A stretch of 5,296 nt of DNA from an uncultured Sphingobium sp. (GCA_913773715.1 CAJYHD010000135.1:1-5296), one strand, 5' to 3'; shown: positions 1 to 5,296, counted from the stretch's first letter. Notes: generated by a model from the letters alone, not told the origin. A program made the numbers and translations.

Positions 1-724
1 TCGCCATGGCGACCATCATCACGTTCTCGGTGAGCGACAGGAAGCCCAACGGCACATTGCTGTCACCGCCCACGCACGCGCATTTCAGCTCGCGCTTGTC
101 GACATACACGGCCTTGATGACCGAGACCGCTCCGGTCGTCCCGATCACCAGCGCGATCGGCACCGACAGCCAGGTCAGCACGCCGGCCGCCATCAGCACG
201 CCCGCTGCGCCTTCCGCGTAGGGGTAGGTGTAGGAATAGGGCACCCAGCGCTTCGCAAGCAGATCGTAGTTGAGGAACATGCTCGAAAAGCTCTCCACGT
301 TCTGGAGCTTGAGCATGGCCAGCACGCACATGGAGAAGGCGATGAACCACTCACCCGCGCGTACCGTGAACGGTGTGCCGAGCACGGCATAGCTGGCCGC
401 CAGCGCCATCAATGCCGCCATCGCGAACACGACCGCGACCGGCCGGTAGGTCACCGCCGTGGGGTCGGCCACGGTCTTACCGAAAAACCGGCGCAGATCG
501 TCGTAGCCTCCTACCCGCTCGCCACCGATGAAGGTCTGGGGTGTCGTTTTGACCCCATGCTCGGCTTTGAACGCGTCGGTTTCCTCGCGCGTGCGTAGCC
601 AATGGTCCTCGACCTCATAACCCTGCCGGCGCAGCAGATCCTTCGCCTTGATCCCGTAGGGACAGGTGTGGGTCGGCATCACCATCCGATAGATCGTCGC
701 CTTCTTGGGCGCGAACGTCGCCAT
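1..724 (-). CDS. Monothiol glutaredoxin fused to MauE/DoxX-like membrane protein (3' end cut by window edge)
   Basis: The reading frame opens at ATG 724-722 and runs off the left edge after 241 codons. Residues 8-83 look like a glutaredoxin: a TCPYG active site with a single cysteine (Cys21), a cis-proline stretch KTTPQTF (59-65), then the GGERVGGYDDL glutathione-side motif (67-77). The second active-site cysteine is replaced by Gly24, so it should act as a monothiol enzyme. From about residue 94 it becomes a multi-helix membrane domain, with hydrophobic segments near 96-116, 126-140, 170-208 and 229 onward. A KCACVGG motif (214-220) followed by VPLGFLSLTEN is characteristic, as I recall, of MauE/DoxX redox-associated membrane proteins. 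GGAG (732-735, read on the minus strand) lies 7 nt before the start. Probably only the last helix is missing. It is divergent from the MerR-type gene and has a MerR-style promoter, so metal or thiol stress control is likely. Its exact substrate is unknown. Confidence 0.85.
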   Translation of the reverse strand, partial: MATFAPKKATIYRMVMPTHTCPYGIKAKDLLRRQGYEVEDHWLRTREETDAFKAEHGVKTTPQTFIGGERVGGYDDLRRFFGKTVADPTAVTYRPVAVVFAMAALMALAASYAVLGTPFTVRAGEWFIAFSMCVLAMLKLQNVESFSSMFLNYDLLAKRWVPYSYTYPYAEGAAGVLMAAGVLTWLSVPIALVIGTTGAVSVIKAVYVDKRELKCACVGGDSNVPLGFLSLTENVMMVAMA

Positions 725-752
725 TCGTCTTCTCCGGCCTCTGTGCCCGACC

Positions 753-784
753 TATATGGCATCCGTACTATAGTACGGAGTCAA
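753..784 (-). promoter_or_regulatory. MerR-type promoter of the glutaredoxin-MauE gene
   Basis: On the minus strand, TTGACT (779-784) serves as the -35 and CATATA (753-758) as the likely -10, with a 20-bp spacer. Spacers of 19-20 bp are the hallmark of promoters that a MerR protein activates by DNA distortion. The palindromic operator fills the spacer. The predicted start of transcription is near 746, leaving a leader of about 20 nt that contains the GGAG ribosome site. The -35 is strong (5 of 6 to consensus); the -10 assignment is weaker (3 of 6). Confidence 0.7.
762..779. promoter_or_regulatory. MerR operator: perfect 18-bp palindrome
   Basis: TCCGTACTATAGTACGGA is a perfect inverted repeat. 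The half-sites CCGTAC/GTACGG around a 4-bp centre match what I remember of the Tn501/Tn21 mercury operator, which has ATGA in the centre where this one has TATA. It lies between the -35 and -10 of the leftward promoter and directly upstream of the rightward regulator gene, so a bound regulator would both control the glutaredoxin gene and cover its own promoter. A rightward -10-like TATAGT (769-774) lies inside the palindrome, but I see no convincing rightward -35. Confidence 0.8.
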
Positions 785-787
785 GGC

Positions 788-1195
788 ATGACCGGCATGA
801 CGATCGCAGGGCTCGCTCGAGAAGGCGATGTGGGCGTGGAAACGATCCGCTACTACCAGCGCCGAGGTCTTCTCGACACGCCCGACAGGCCGATAAACTC
901 CGGGTCCGGGGGCGGTATCCGCCGCTATGGCCCGGAGGATGTTCGCCGGCTGCGCTTCATCCGATCGGCCCAGGGCGCCGGCTTCACGCTGGAGCAGATC
1001 GGCGAGCTGCTGGCGCTCGACGCGACCGACGATCGCGCACGCGCACGCGAGCTTGCCAGCGAGCGGATTACGGTGCTGGACGCCAAGATCGAGGAGCTTG
1101 AGCGGGTACGCGCGTCACTGCGGCATCTCGCACACGAGTGCGGAAACGGATCAGCGGGACCGTGCCCTATTCTGGCGGCTTTCGATCACGCTTGA
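788..1195 (+). CDS. MerR-family metal/thiol-responsive transcriptional regulator
   Basis: This 135-residue protein has the MerR layout: a winged helix-turn-helix (about 4-70, with [15 protein letters not shown] at 15-29 and [16 protein letters not shown] at 43-58), a long dimerisation helix (about 81-115), and a C-terminal metal loop with Cys118 and Cys126 (C-x7-C, then PIL). The DNA-binding half reads most like mercury MerR. The position aligning with mercury-binding Cys82 is not cysteine (the region is DATDDRARA), and the C-x7-C spacing is that of CueR. Only two cysteines are present. The wing carries a Gly/Ser-rich stretch (38-43) that makes it about five residues longer than in Tn501 MerR. 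I chose the start at 788 because GGAG (777-780) sits 7 nt upstream; ATG 797 is the alternative. The gene diverges from the glutaredoxin-MauE gene. The inducer cannot be read from sequence; a soft metal such as Hg, Cu or Cd is plausible. Confidence 0.88.
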   Translation: MTGMTIAGLAREGDVGVETIRYYQRRGLLDTPDRPINSGSGGGIRRYGPEDVRRLRFIRSAQGAGFTLEQIGELLALDATDDRARARELASERITVLDAKIEELERVRASLRHLAHECGNGSAGPCPILAAFDHA

Positions 1196-1941
1196 GCGTC
1201 AGCTCGGGCGATGGCGATGCTCGACAGATCGGTTCTGACGTCGACTGGCACGCCGGCGTGCCTGCGCTCGGAATAGCGGTCGACGAGCTGGGTTGCATAT
1301 GGGCGCAGCAGGACGGTGAAGTGCACCAGCTCCTCCATTACATCGACGATACGGTCGTAATAGCTCGACGGCTTCATGCGCCCAGCTTCGTCGAACTCCT
1401 TGTAGGCCATCGCCACCGATGATTGATTGGGGATCGTGAACATCCGCATCCAGCGGCCAAGCAGGCGTAGTGTGTTGACTGCGTTGAACGATTGCGATCC
1501 GCCCGACACCTGCATCACCGCGAGCGTGCGTCCCTGCGTCGGCCGCATCCCCTTCATCTCGAGCGGCAGATGATCGATCTGCGCCTTCATGATGCCCGTG
1601 ATCTGGCCGTGCCGCTCAGGGCTGCACCAGACCTGCCCCTCCGACCACATTGATAGCTCGCGTAACTCGTGAACGGCCGGGTGATCGTCTCCCGCCACTT
1701 GGTCGGGCAGCGGCAGCGTGGAAGGATCGAAGATGCGCGTGTCTGCGCCAAACAGGTGCAGCAAGCGCGCCGCTTCTTCCGCGGCTAGGCGCGAGAAGGA
1801 GCGCTCACGCAGGCTGCCGTAGAGCAGCAGGATGCGGGGAGCGGGTTCGGTCGGCCCAAGATCCGCGGCGAGGCGATGACGGATAAACGCCGGATCGAGT
1901 GCCGGCAGAACATCCAAATCGGCAAGGGTACGAAGCGGCAT
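1186..1941 (-). CDS. arsH: ArsH, NADPH-dependent FMN oxidoreductase of organoarsenical resistance
   Basis: This 251-residue cytoplasmic flavoprotein has a normal length for ArsH. The flavodoxin-like fold begins at about residue 36 with [15 protein letters not shown] (36-50), whose GSxRxxSxS stretch is the FMN phosphate loop. It is followed by [30 protein letters not shown] (98-127, in part), [18 protein letters not shown] (142-159) and [10 protein letters not shown] (166-175), all typical of ArsH. Characterised ArsH enzymes oxidise trivalent methyl- and aryl-arsenicals to less toxic pentavalent forms using NADPH, so that role is inferred here. The start codon overlaps the arsN2 stop by one base (TGATG, 1939-1943) and there is no good Shine-Dalgarno, so translational coupling is likely. 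A longer in-frame extension to 2115 only reads through arsN2 out of frame. It is the last gene of the operon, and its 3' end overlaps the convergent MerR gene by 10 bp. Confidence 0.95.
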   Translation of the reverse strand: MPLRTLADLDVLPALDPAFIRHRLAADLGPTEPAPRILLLYGSLRERSFSRLAAEEAARLLHLFGADTRIFDPSTLPLPDQVAGDDHPAVHELRELSMWSEGQVWCSPERHGQITGIMKAQIDHLPLEMKGMRPTQGRTLAVMQVSGGSQSFNAVNTLRLLGRWMRMFTIPNQSSVAMAYKEFDEAGRMKPSSYYDRIVDVMEELVHFTVLLRPYATQLVDRYSERRHAGVPVDVRTDLSSIAIARADAQA

Positions 1942-2375
1942 CAGAGGGCTTTCACGAGGTAGGTCGCGGAGGCGGGGCAGAGCGAGGTGAACTCGCGCGT
2001 GGCGGCAATAGCGGACGGTGCCGAATGGCGATCGGCGGCCGCATAGCCGAGCATGCGGAAGAACGGGGCCGCGGTCGTGGTCAGTAGATGGAGTCGCTGT
2101 ACGCCCAGTGTGCAAGCTTCTTGTTCGAGCGCGGCGACCAGCGCGCGGCCGATGCCGGCGCCCCGACGATCGGGAAGGATGAGGACGGAGCGGAGCAGAC
2201 GGTCGGCTCCTTCGCCTTCCAGACCACCATAGCCAATTAGGCTATCCGCATCGAACCGGAAGAACACGCGGTCAGGCTCCGCGAGATCGGTGCTGGGCAA
2301 GCCCATGGCGTCGAGGTGCCGCGACAGCTCAGCAAGGTCGCTGGCTTGGAGAAGCCTGGCGATTGGCGTCATCAT
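1941..2375 (-). CDS. arsN2: ArsN2-type GNAT N-acetyltransferase
   Basis: This 144-residue single-domain GNAT protein starts [14 protein letters not shown]. The acetyl-CoA loop is visible as RRGAGIG (70-76), after the beta strand LLRSVLILP (60-68). The segments [17 protein letters not shown] (95-111) and the C-terminal [17 protein letters not shown] (128-144) match the pattern I associate with the arsenic-operon family ArsN2. The related ArsN1 acetylates the organoarsenical antibiotic arsinothricin; the ArsN2 substrate is less clear, and acetyl transfer to an arsenical or another toxic amine is an inference. Two adjacent ATGs (2375 and 2372) both touch the upstream stop: the first gives an ATGA 4-bp overlap, the second a 1-bp TGATG overlap. 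I see no clear ribosome site, which suggests reinitiation after the YnfA-like gene. An upstream extension to 2474 is only that gene read out of frame. Confidence 0.85.
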   Translation of the reverse strand: MMTPIARLLQASDLAELSRHLDAMGLPSTDLAEPDRVFFRFDADSLIGYGGLEGEGADRLLRSVLILPDRRGAGIGRALVAALEQEACTLGVQRLHLLTTTAAPFFRMLGYAAADRHSAPSAIAATREFTSLCPASATYLVKAL

Positions 2376-2695
2376 GCGCCGCGAGGCCCGAGCAGGATCA
2401 AACAGGTTCCGACAAGGCAGAGGGCGGCCCCGCCGACATCCCAGCGATCGGGACGGACGCCCTCGACACTCCACAGCCAGAGCAGGGAGGCGCAGATGTA
2501 GATGCCGCCATAAGCGGCATAGGCCCGCCCCGCGGCATCACTGTCGACGCGGGTCAGAAGCCAGGCGAAAAGGATTAGGGAGGCAACGCCGGGGACCAGC
2601 CAGAGGGGCGCCCTGCCCATTCGGAGCCACGCCCAGAATGCGAAGCATCCGGCAATCTCAGCAAGCGCCGCGCCGATGTAGATCAGGGCAGTCAT
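2372..2695 (-). CDS. ynfA: YnfA-family (UPF0060) small four-helix membrane protein
   Basis: The product has 107 residues, close to E. coli YnfA (108). It has four hydrophobic segments (about 4-24, 30-48, 60-76 and 86-104) and the family signatures [15 protein letters not shown] (11-25) and [12 protein letters not shown] (56-67), with a membrane-embedded glutamate at position 13 in the first helix. YnfA proteins belong to, or closely resemble, the small multidrug resistance transporters and probably work as dimers in the inner membrane. The start overlaps the arsB stop by four bases (ATGA, 2692-2695); GAGG lies about 10 nt upstream inside arsB. Its place between arsB and arsN2 suggests a role in arsenical or related toxicant transport, but that is inference from context. 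Confidence 0.9.
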   Translation of the reverse strand: MTALIYIGAALAEIAGCFAFWAWLRMGRAPLWLVPGVASLILFAWLLTRVDSDAAGRAYAAYGGIYICASLLWLWSVEGVRPDRWDVGGAALCLVGTCLILLGPRGA

Positions 2696-3978
2696 TCGAT
2701 GGTAATCCTCAACGCCAAGGCACCGAGCGTGACCAGCAGCACCGGCACGGTCAGCGTGACACCGATCCGGAAATAATAGCCCCATCCGATCCGCACGCCT
2801 TTCTGGCCGAGAACGTGAAGCCACAGGAGCGTCGCGAGCGATCCGATCGGCGTGAGCTTGGGACCGAGGTCGCAGCCGATCACGTTGGCGTAGATCATCG
2901 CCTCCTTGACCGTGCCCGTGGCATGGGCCGCATCGATCGACAGCGCGCCCACCAGCACGGTCGGCATGTTGTTCATCACCGAGGAGAAAACGGCTGCGAT
3001 CACGCCTGTTCCCAAGGCGGCACTCCAGACACCGCCTTGTGCCGTCCGATCGAGGAGCGCAGCCAGATGATCGGTCAGGCCGGCGTTCCGCAGGCCATAG
3101 ACCACCAGGTACATGCCGAGCGAGAAGATCACGACCTGCCACGGTGCGCCGCGCAGCACCTTCCGCGTCTCTATCACGTGCCCACGTCCGGCGATTACCA
3201 GCAGAAGGATCGCGCCGGCAGCGGCAACGGCGCTGACGGGCACGCCAAGCGGTTCGAGCAGGAAGAAGCCGGCAAGCAGCAAAGCGAGAACGATCCATCC
3301 GGCGCGGAAGGTCGCGGTGTCATGGATCGCTTCTCGGGGCGTACGTAGCGCCCCCACATCGTAAGCTCTTGGTATGTCACCTCGAAAGAACAGTAGCAGC
3401 GCGCCCAACGTGGCGGCGATCGACACTAGATCGACCGGCACCATCACGGACGCATAATCGCCGAAGCCGATGCCGAAGAAGTCGGCCGACACGATGTTGA
3501 CGAGGTTCGACACGACCAACGGCAGACTGGCCGTGTCGGCGATGAACCCCGCCGCCATGACGAACGCCAGTGTCGCCCTGTCCTTGAAGCCTAGCGCCCG
3601 CAGCATCGCGATGACGATCGGCGTCAGGATCAACGCCGCGCCATCGTTGGCGAACAGCGCGGACACCGCTGCGCCGAGCAGCACGATCAGGACGAACAGC
3701 CGGCGACCATGCCCCCCGCCCCAGCGCGCGACGTGCAGCGCCGCCCACTCGAAAAATCCCGCTTCATCGAGCAACAGGCTGATGACAATGATTGCGACGA
3801 ACGCCGCGGTCGCGTTCCAGACGATACCCCATACCACCGGCACGTCGGACAGCGTGACCAGGCCCGCGAGCAGCGCCACGATCGCCCCGCCCATCGCGCT
3901 CCACCCGATGCCGAGGCCTCTGGGTTGCCAGATGACGAGCGCGATCGTCGCGACGAAGATCAGGACGGCAAGCAGCAT
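2692..3978 (-). CDS. arsB: ArsB arsenite/antimonite efflux permease
   Basis: This 428-residue inner-membrane protein is almost the same length as E. coli ArsB (429). It is hydrophobic throughout, with about 11-12 helices. Family motifs are clear: [15 protein letters not shown] (107-121), [18 protein letters not shown] (151-168), [17 protein letters not shown] (332-348) and [16 protein letters not shown] (365-380). It has a single cysteine at 369, the same position I recall for the lone cysteine of the R773 protein. ArsB exports As(III) or Sb(III) in exchange for protons and can be boosted by an ArsA ATPase; no arsA is present here, so it should work alone. The ATG shares one base with the arsC stop (TGATG, 3976-3980) and has no Shine-Dalgarno, so it is probably coupled to arsC. 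This is the ArsB family, not the Acr3 type. Confidence 0.96.
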   Translation of the reverse strand: MLLAVLIFVATIALVIWQPRGLGIGWSAMGGAIVALLAGLVTLSDVPVVWGIVWNATAAFVAIIVISLLLDEAGFFEWAALHVARWGGGHGRRLFVLIVLLGAAVSALFANDGAALILTPIVIAMLRALGFKDRATLAFVMAAGFIADTASLPLVVSNLVNIVSADFFGIGFGDYASVMVPVDLVSIAATLGALLLFFRGDIPRAYDVGALRTPREAIHDTATFRAGWIVLALLLAGFFLLEPLGVPVSAVAAAGAILLLVIAGRGHVIETRKVLRGAPWQVVIFSLGMYLVVYGLRNAGLTDHLAALLDRTAQGGVWSAALGTGVIAAVFSSVMNNMPTVLVGALSIDAAHATGTVKEAMIYANVIGCDLGPKLTPIGSLATLLWLHVLGQKGVRIGWGYYFRIGVTLTVPVLLVTLGALALRITIE

Positions 3979-4418
3979 CAGGCGACGCGCTGGCCCGAGG
4001 CGTCCACCACCTGTTCGCCGTCCTCCTTGGCGAACGCGGCCTGCTGACCGCTCGGCAGCAGATCAAGGACGACCTCGGACGGCCGGCACAGCTTCACGCC
4101 GAGGGGCGAGACGACCAGCGGCCGATTTATGAGGATCGGATGCGCCATCATCGCATCCACCAGCGCGTCATCGGACAGCGACGCGTCGCTCAGGCCCAGC
4201 TCCGCATAGGGCGTCCCCTTCTCGCGCAGCAGCTCACGCGGCGTCATGCCGGCGCGATCGATCAACTCGACCAGCAGCGCGCGCGAGGGCGGCGTTTTCA
4301 GATACTCGACCACATGCGGCTCAATGCCGGCATTGCGGATCATCGCCAGCGCGTTGCGCGACGTGCCGCACTCGGGGTTGTGATAGATGATGACATCGAC
4401 GGCCGCATTGTCGGTCAT
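3978..4418 (-). CDS. arsC: ArsC arsenate reductase, glutaredoxin-coupled type
   Basis: This 146-residue cytoplasmic enzyme reduces As(V) to As(III) using glutathione and glutaredoxin. The catalytic motif [19 protein letters not shown] (13-31) places the active cysteine at Cys17. The three arginines known from plasmid R773 ArsC (60, 94, 107) have counterparts here at Arg65, Arg99 and Arg112, all shifted by the same five residues, with [20 protein letters not shown] (96-115) intact. The protein therefore looks fully functional. It is the thioredoxin-fold ArsC of Gram-negative bacteria, not the low-molecular-weight phosphatase type. AAAGGA (4427-4432 on the minus strand) lies 8 nt before the ATG and overlaps the arsR stop codon; only 13 nt separate the two genes. 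No separate glutaredoxin gene is in the operon; the nearby fusion protein is a possible but unproven partner. Confidence 0.96.
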   Translation of the reverse strand: MTDNAAVDVIIYHNPECGTSRNALAMIRNAGIEPHVVEYLKTPPSRALLVELIDRAGMTPRELLREKGTPYAELGLSDASLSDDALVDAMMAHPILINRPLVVSPLGVKLCRPSEVVLDLLPSGQQAAFAKEDGEQVVDASGQRVA

Positions 4419-4431
4419 TCCGGGCGTCCTT

Positions 4432-4764
4432 TCAGCAGCAGGGGGCGAGTTCGGCGATGAGCGGGGCGCACAGTTCGGGCGACCCGGCGCAGCAATCCTT
4501 GACGAGGAACAGGGTCAGCGCGCGCAGGCCGTCGAGGTCAGCGCGGTAGATGATCGACCGACTATGGCGTTCGGATCGGACCATGCCGGCGCGGGCGAGA
4601 ATGCCGAGATGTGCCGACATGGTGTTTTGCGGCACGTCGAGCTGACGGGCGATTTCACCGGCTGCCATGCCATTGGGTTCATGGCGGACCAGCAGGCGGA
4701 ACACATCCAGACGTGTTCCCTGTGCCAACGCCCCAAGCGCAACGATAGCCGAGTCGTTTTCCAT
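4432..4764 (-). CDS. arsR: ArsR arsenic-responsive repressor
   Basis: This 110-residue winged helix-turn-helix protein of the ArsR/SmtB family is the first gene of the ars operon. It shows ALAQGTRLDVFRLLV (12-26), the recognition region EIARQLDVPQNTMSAHLGIL (37-56) and the wing RSERHSRSIIYRAD (63-76). It lacks the helix-3 CVC metal site of R773 ArsR; the HTH has no cysteine. Instead cysteines are at the C-terminus: Cys91, Cys92, Cys99, and a terminal pair Cys109-Cys110. A CC...C arrangement in the C-terminal helix resembles the As(III) site described for Acidithiobacillus ferrooxidans ArsR. It should bind its operator as a dimer and release on As(III) or Sb(III). The start is set by the family N-terminus (MENDSAIVALGALAQ); there is almost no ribosome site upstream. 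Confidence 0.95.
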   Translation of the reverse strand: MENDSAIVALGALAQGTRLDVFRLLVRHEPNGMAAGEIARQLDVPQNTMSAHLGILARAGMVRSERHSRSIIYRADLDGLRALTLFLVKDCCAGSPELCAPLIAELAPCC

Positions 4765-4765
4765 A

Positions 4766-4799
4766 TATCCAGCATAGCGGATACACGAGACAGCGCCAG
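4766..4799 (-). promoter_or_regulatory. ars operon promoter with overlapping ArsR operator candidate
   Basis: An inverted repeat TATCC-agcatagc-GGATA (4766-4783) ends two bases before the arsR start codon and is the best ArsR operator candidate. On the minus strand TATGCT (4771-4776) fits a -10 (4 of 6) and CTGGCG (4794-4799) a weak -35 (3 of 6) with a 17-bp spacer. A repressor on the repeat would block this promoter. The predicted transcription start falls at or next to the A of the arsR ATG (4764), so the transcript may be leaderless, which would fit the absence of a real Shine-Dalgarno. Confidence 0.5.
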
Positions 4800-4949
4800 T
4801 CCCTCGCTCGTTCGTGGATCAGATGCCTCGCCACTCACGCCGTGATGCGGTTTCAGGAGGGTGGCTATCGAACCGTTTGACGATCTCCAGTGGGAACGCC
4901 GCGGCGGGTCACAGGCCCCTCCTGATCAGGAAAGCTGGTGCCAAGCCAG
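4784..4949. other. Non-coding interval between arsR and the PepSY gene
   Basis: No convincing gene is present. The stretch has several short symmetrical elements: TCACGCCGTGA (4835-4845), CGCCGCGGCG (4897-4906) and the 12-bp palindrome TCCTGATCAGGA (4920-4931). A 9-bp inverted pair is TCAGGAGGG (4853-4861) with CCCTCCTGA (4917-4925). I see no hairpin followed by a T run that would serve as a clear terminator for the leftward PepSY gene; a weak CTGG/CCAG stem (plus-strand 4935-4949) right after its stop is the only candidate. No RNA gene was recognised. Confidence 0.5.
4853..4925. repeat. 9-bp inverted repeat pair flanking 55 bp
   Basis: TCAGGAGGG at 4853-4861 and its exact reverse complement CCCTCCTGA at 4917-4925 flank 55 bases. 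The right arm overlaps the palindrome TCCTGATCAGGA (4920-4931). It could form a long-range stem in RNA or be chance; the arms do not extend further and no transposase is nearby. Confidence 0.4.
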
Positions 4950-5296
4950 TCAAACCGTGCGTGCAGCCTTTCGCCGGCGAAGCCAATGAAGGATGCCCGT
5001 CACCAGCAGGATTGTCGGAACGAAGCCGATCAACACCGCGAGGATGCGGGTCGCCATCCCGCCCACCGTGCCGTCGTGCAGTGTGCGAACCCAGCTCGCC
5101 ACGGCGGTGCCGGTACCGGCTCGGCGAACATCATGCACGGCCAGCACGCGACCGGAGAACTGGTCGACGAACACGTAGCTGCCGGGGAAGCGCCGGTGCG
5201 GATCACCGGGCACCTGCGACCGGACCCGGATCGGTGCATCGCCGGTATCCGGCATGTCGATGAAGACGATGCGGCCGTCCGGCAAAGCGCGGTGGG
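4950..5296 (-). CDS. PepSY-associated TM protein, C-terminal part (5' end outside window)
   Basis: The frame is open at the right edge and ends at TGA 4952-4950, giving 114 visible C-terminal residues. A soluble, presumably periplasmic stretch contains SYVFVDQFSGRVLAV, followed by WVRTLHDGTVGG, one membrane helix (about 82-104 of the fragment) and a basic tail LRRRKAARTV. The order of FVDxxSGRVLAV, LHDG and a final helix is typical of PepSY_TM proteins (PiuB-like), which usually have about 350-500 residues with several helices and often sit beside TonB-dependent siderophore receptors. A role in iron uptake or ferric-siderophore reduction is therefore possible, but the neighbouring genes are outside the window. 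The TTG at 5285-5283 could be read as a start but is only an internal codon, because the frame continues upstream and the family needs a much longer N-terminus. Confidence 0.85.
   Translation of the reverse strand, partial: HRALPDGRIVFIDMPDTGDAPIRVRSQVPGDPHRRFPGSYVFVDQFSGRVLAVHDVRRAGTGTAVASWVRTLHDGTVGGMATRILAVLIGFVPTILLVTGILHWLRRRKAARTV

Noticed and set aside
602..787. Upstream extension of the MerR-type gene to an ATG at 602 (197 residues)
   Set aside because: It would read through the antisense glutaredoxin coding region, the promoter and the operator. The extra residues do not resemble any MerR N-terminus, whereas ATG 788 has a well-placed GGAG.
1100..1185. Search for a rho-independent terminator after arsH
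   Set aside because: No GC stem with a T run is visible on the minus strand here; the region is the coding end of the MerR-type gene.
1..1195. Calling the left module a mercury-resistance (mer) operon
   Set aside because: The operator and regulator are mer-like, but no merT, merP, merC, merA or merB is in the window and the regulator lacks the Cys82 equivalent.
2696..3298. Upstream extension of the YnfA-like frame through arsB to 3298
   Set aside because: The YnfA family begins at the ATG at 2695, and the protein then has the family length; the extension is arsB read in another frame.
2290..3348. Long plus-strand open frame of 352 codons opposite arsN2, ynfA and arsB
   Set aside because: It is Arg/Gly/Pro-rich low-quality sequence opposite three clear genes, the usual result of GC-rich coding DNA read antisense. 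No domain is recognisable.
3470..4132. Plus-strand open frame of 220 codons opposite arsB and arsC
   Set aside because: It has Ser/Thr/Arg/Pro-rich composition, no domain, and lies entirely opposite well-supported genes.
4943..4966. AAGCCAG...ACC...GC string reminiscent of a B12 box of a cobalamin riboswitch (plus strand)
   Set aside because: The other conserved cobalamin riboswitch elements cannot be found upstream, the box is imperfect and partly inside coding sequence, and no plus-strand gene follows.
4861..4989. Small plus-strand GTG frame of 42 residues after GGAGG
   Set aside because: The GGAGG touches the GTG with no spacing, the product is not recognisable, and its last third lies over the PepSY coding region.
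1..5296. CRISPR arrays, tRNA/rRNA genes, insertion sequences or transposases
   Set aside because: No repeat-spacer pattern, no tRNA-like or rRNA-like sequence and no transposase or integrase frame was seen.

Overview
The window is GC-rich with tightly packed genes. Its gene content is typical of an alphaproteobacterium, most likely a sphingomonad (Sphingomonas, Sphingobium or Novosphingobium type). That placement comes from gene families and base composition, not from a marker gene. Almost all of the sequence is coding, and every complete gene ends in TGA.

Layout from left to right. Positions 1-724 (minus strand) hold an incomplete gene for a monothiol glutaredoxin fused to a MauE/DoxX-like membrane domain. 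It diverges from a MerR-family regulator at 788-1195 (plus strand). The 63-bp gap between them holds a perfect 18-bp palindrome (762-779) in a MerR-type promoter with an over-long spacer. Positions 1186-4764 (minus strand) are one compact arsenic-resistance operon, transcribed as arsR, arsC, arsB, ynfA-like, arsN2, arsH. From arsC onward each gene overlaps the next by 1 or 4 bases (TGATG or ATGA). Positions 4765-4949 are a non-coding stretch with the arsR promoter/operator and some short inverted repeats. Positions 4950-5296 (minus strand) are the C-terminal end of a PepSY-associated membrane protein whose start lies outside the window.

How the ars genes should work together: ArsR represses the operon until As(III) (or Sb(III)) binds its cysteines. 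ArsC reduces arsenate to arsenite. ArsB exports arsenite. ArsH probably oxidises trivalent organoarsenicals and ArsN2 is a GNAT acetyltransferase, so the operon seems equipped for organic as well as inorganic arsenic. The job of the YnfA-like membrane protein in this operon is not clear.

The least ordinary part is the left-hand module. The operator has the same half-sites as I remember for the Tn501/Tn21 mercury operator, and the regulator looks most like mercury MerR in its DNA-binding half. However, the regulator lacks the Cys82 equivalent, and the controlled gene is a glutaredoxin-MauE fusion rather than merT/P/A. This could be a mer-derived or mer-related thiol/metal-stress circuit beside the arsenic operon. 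The regulator gene and arsH converge and overlap by 10 bp at their 3' ends.
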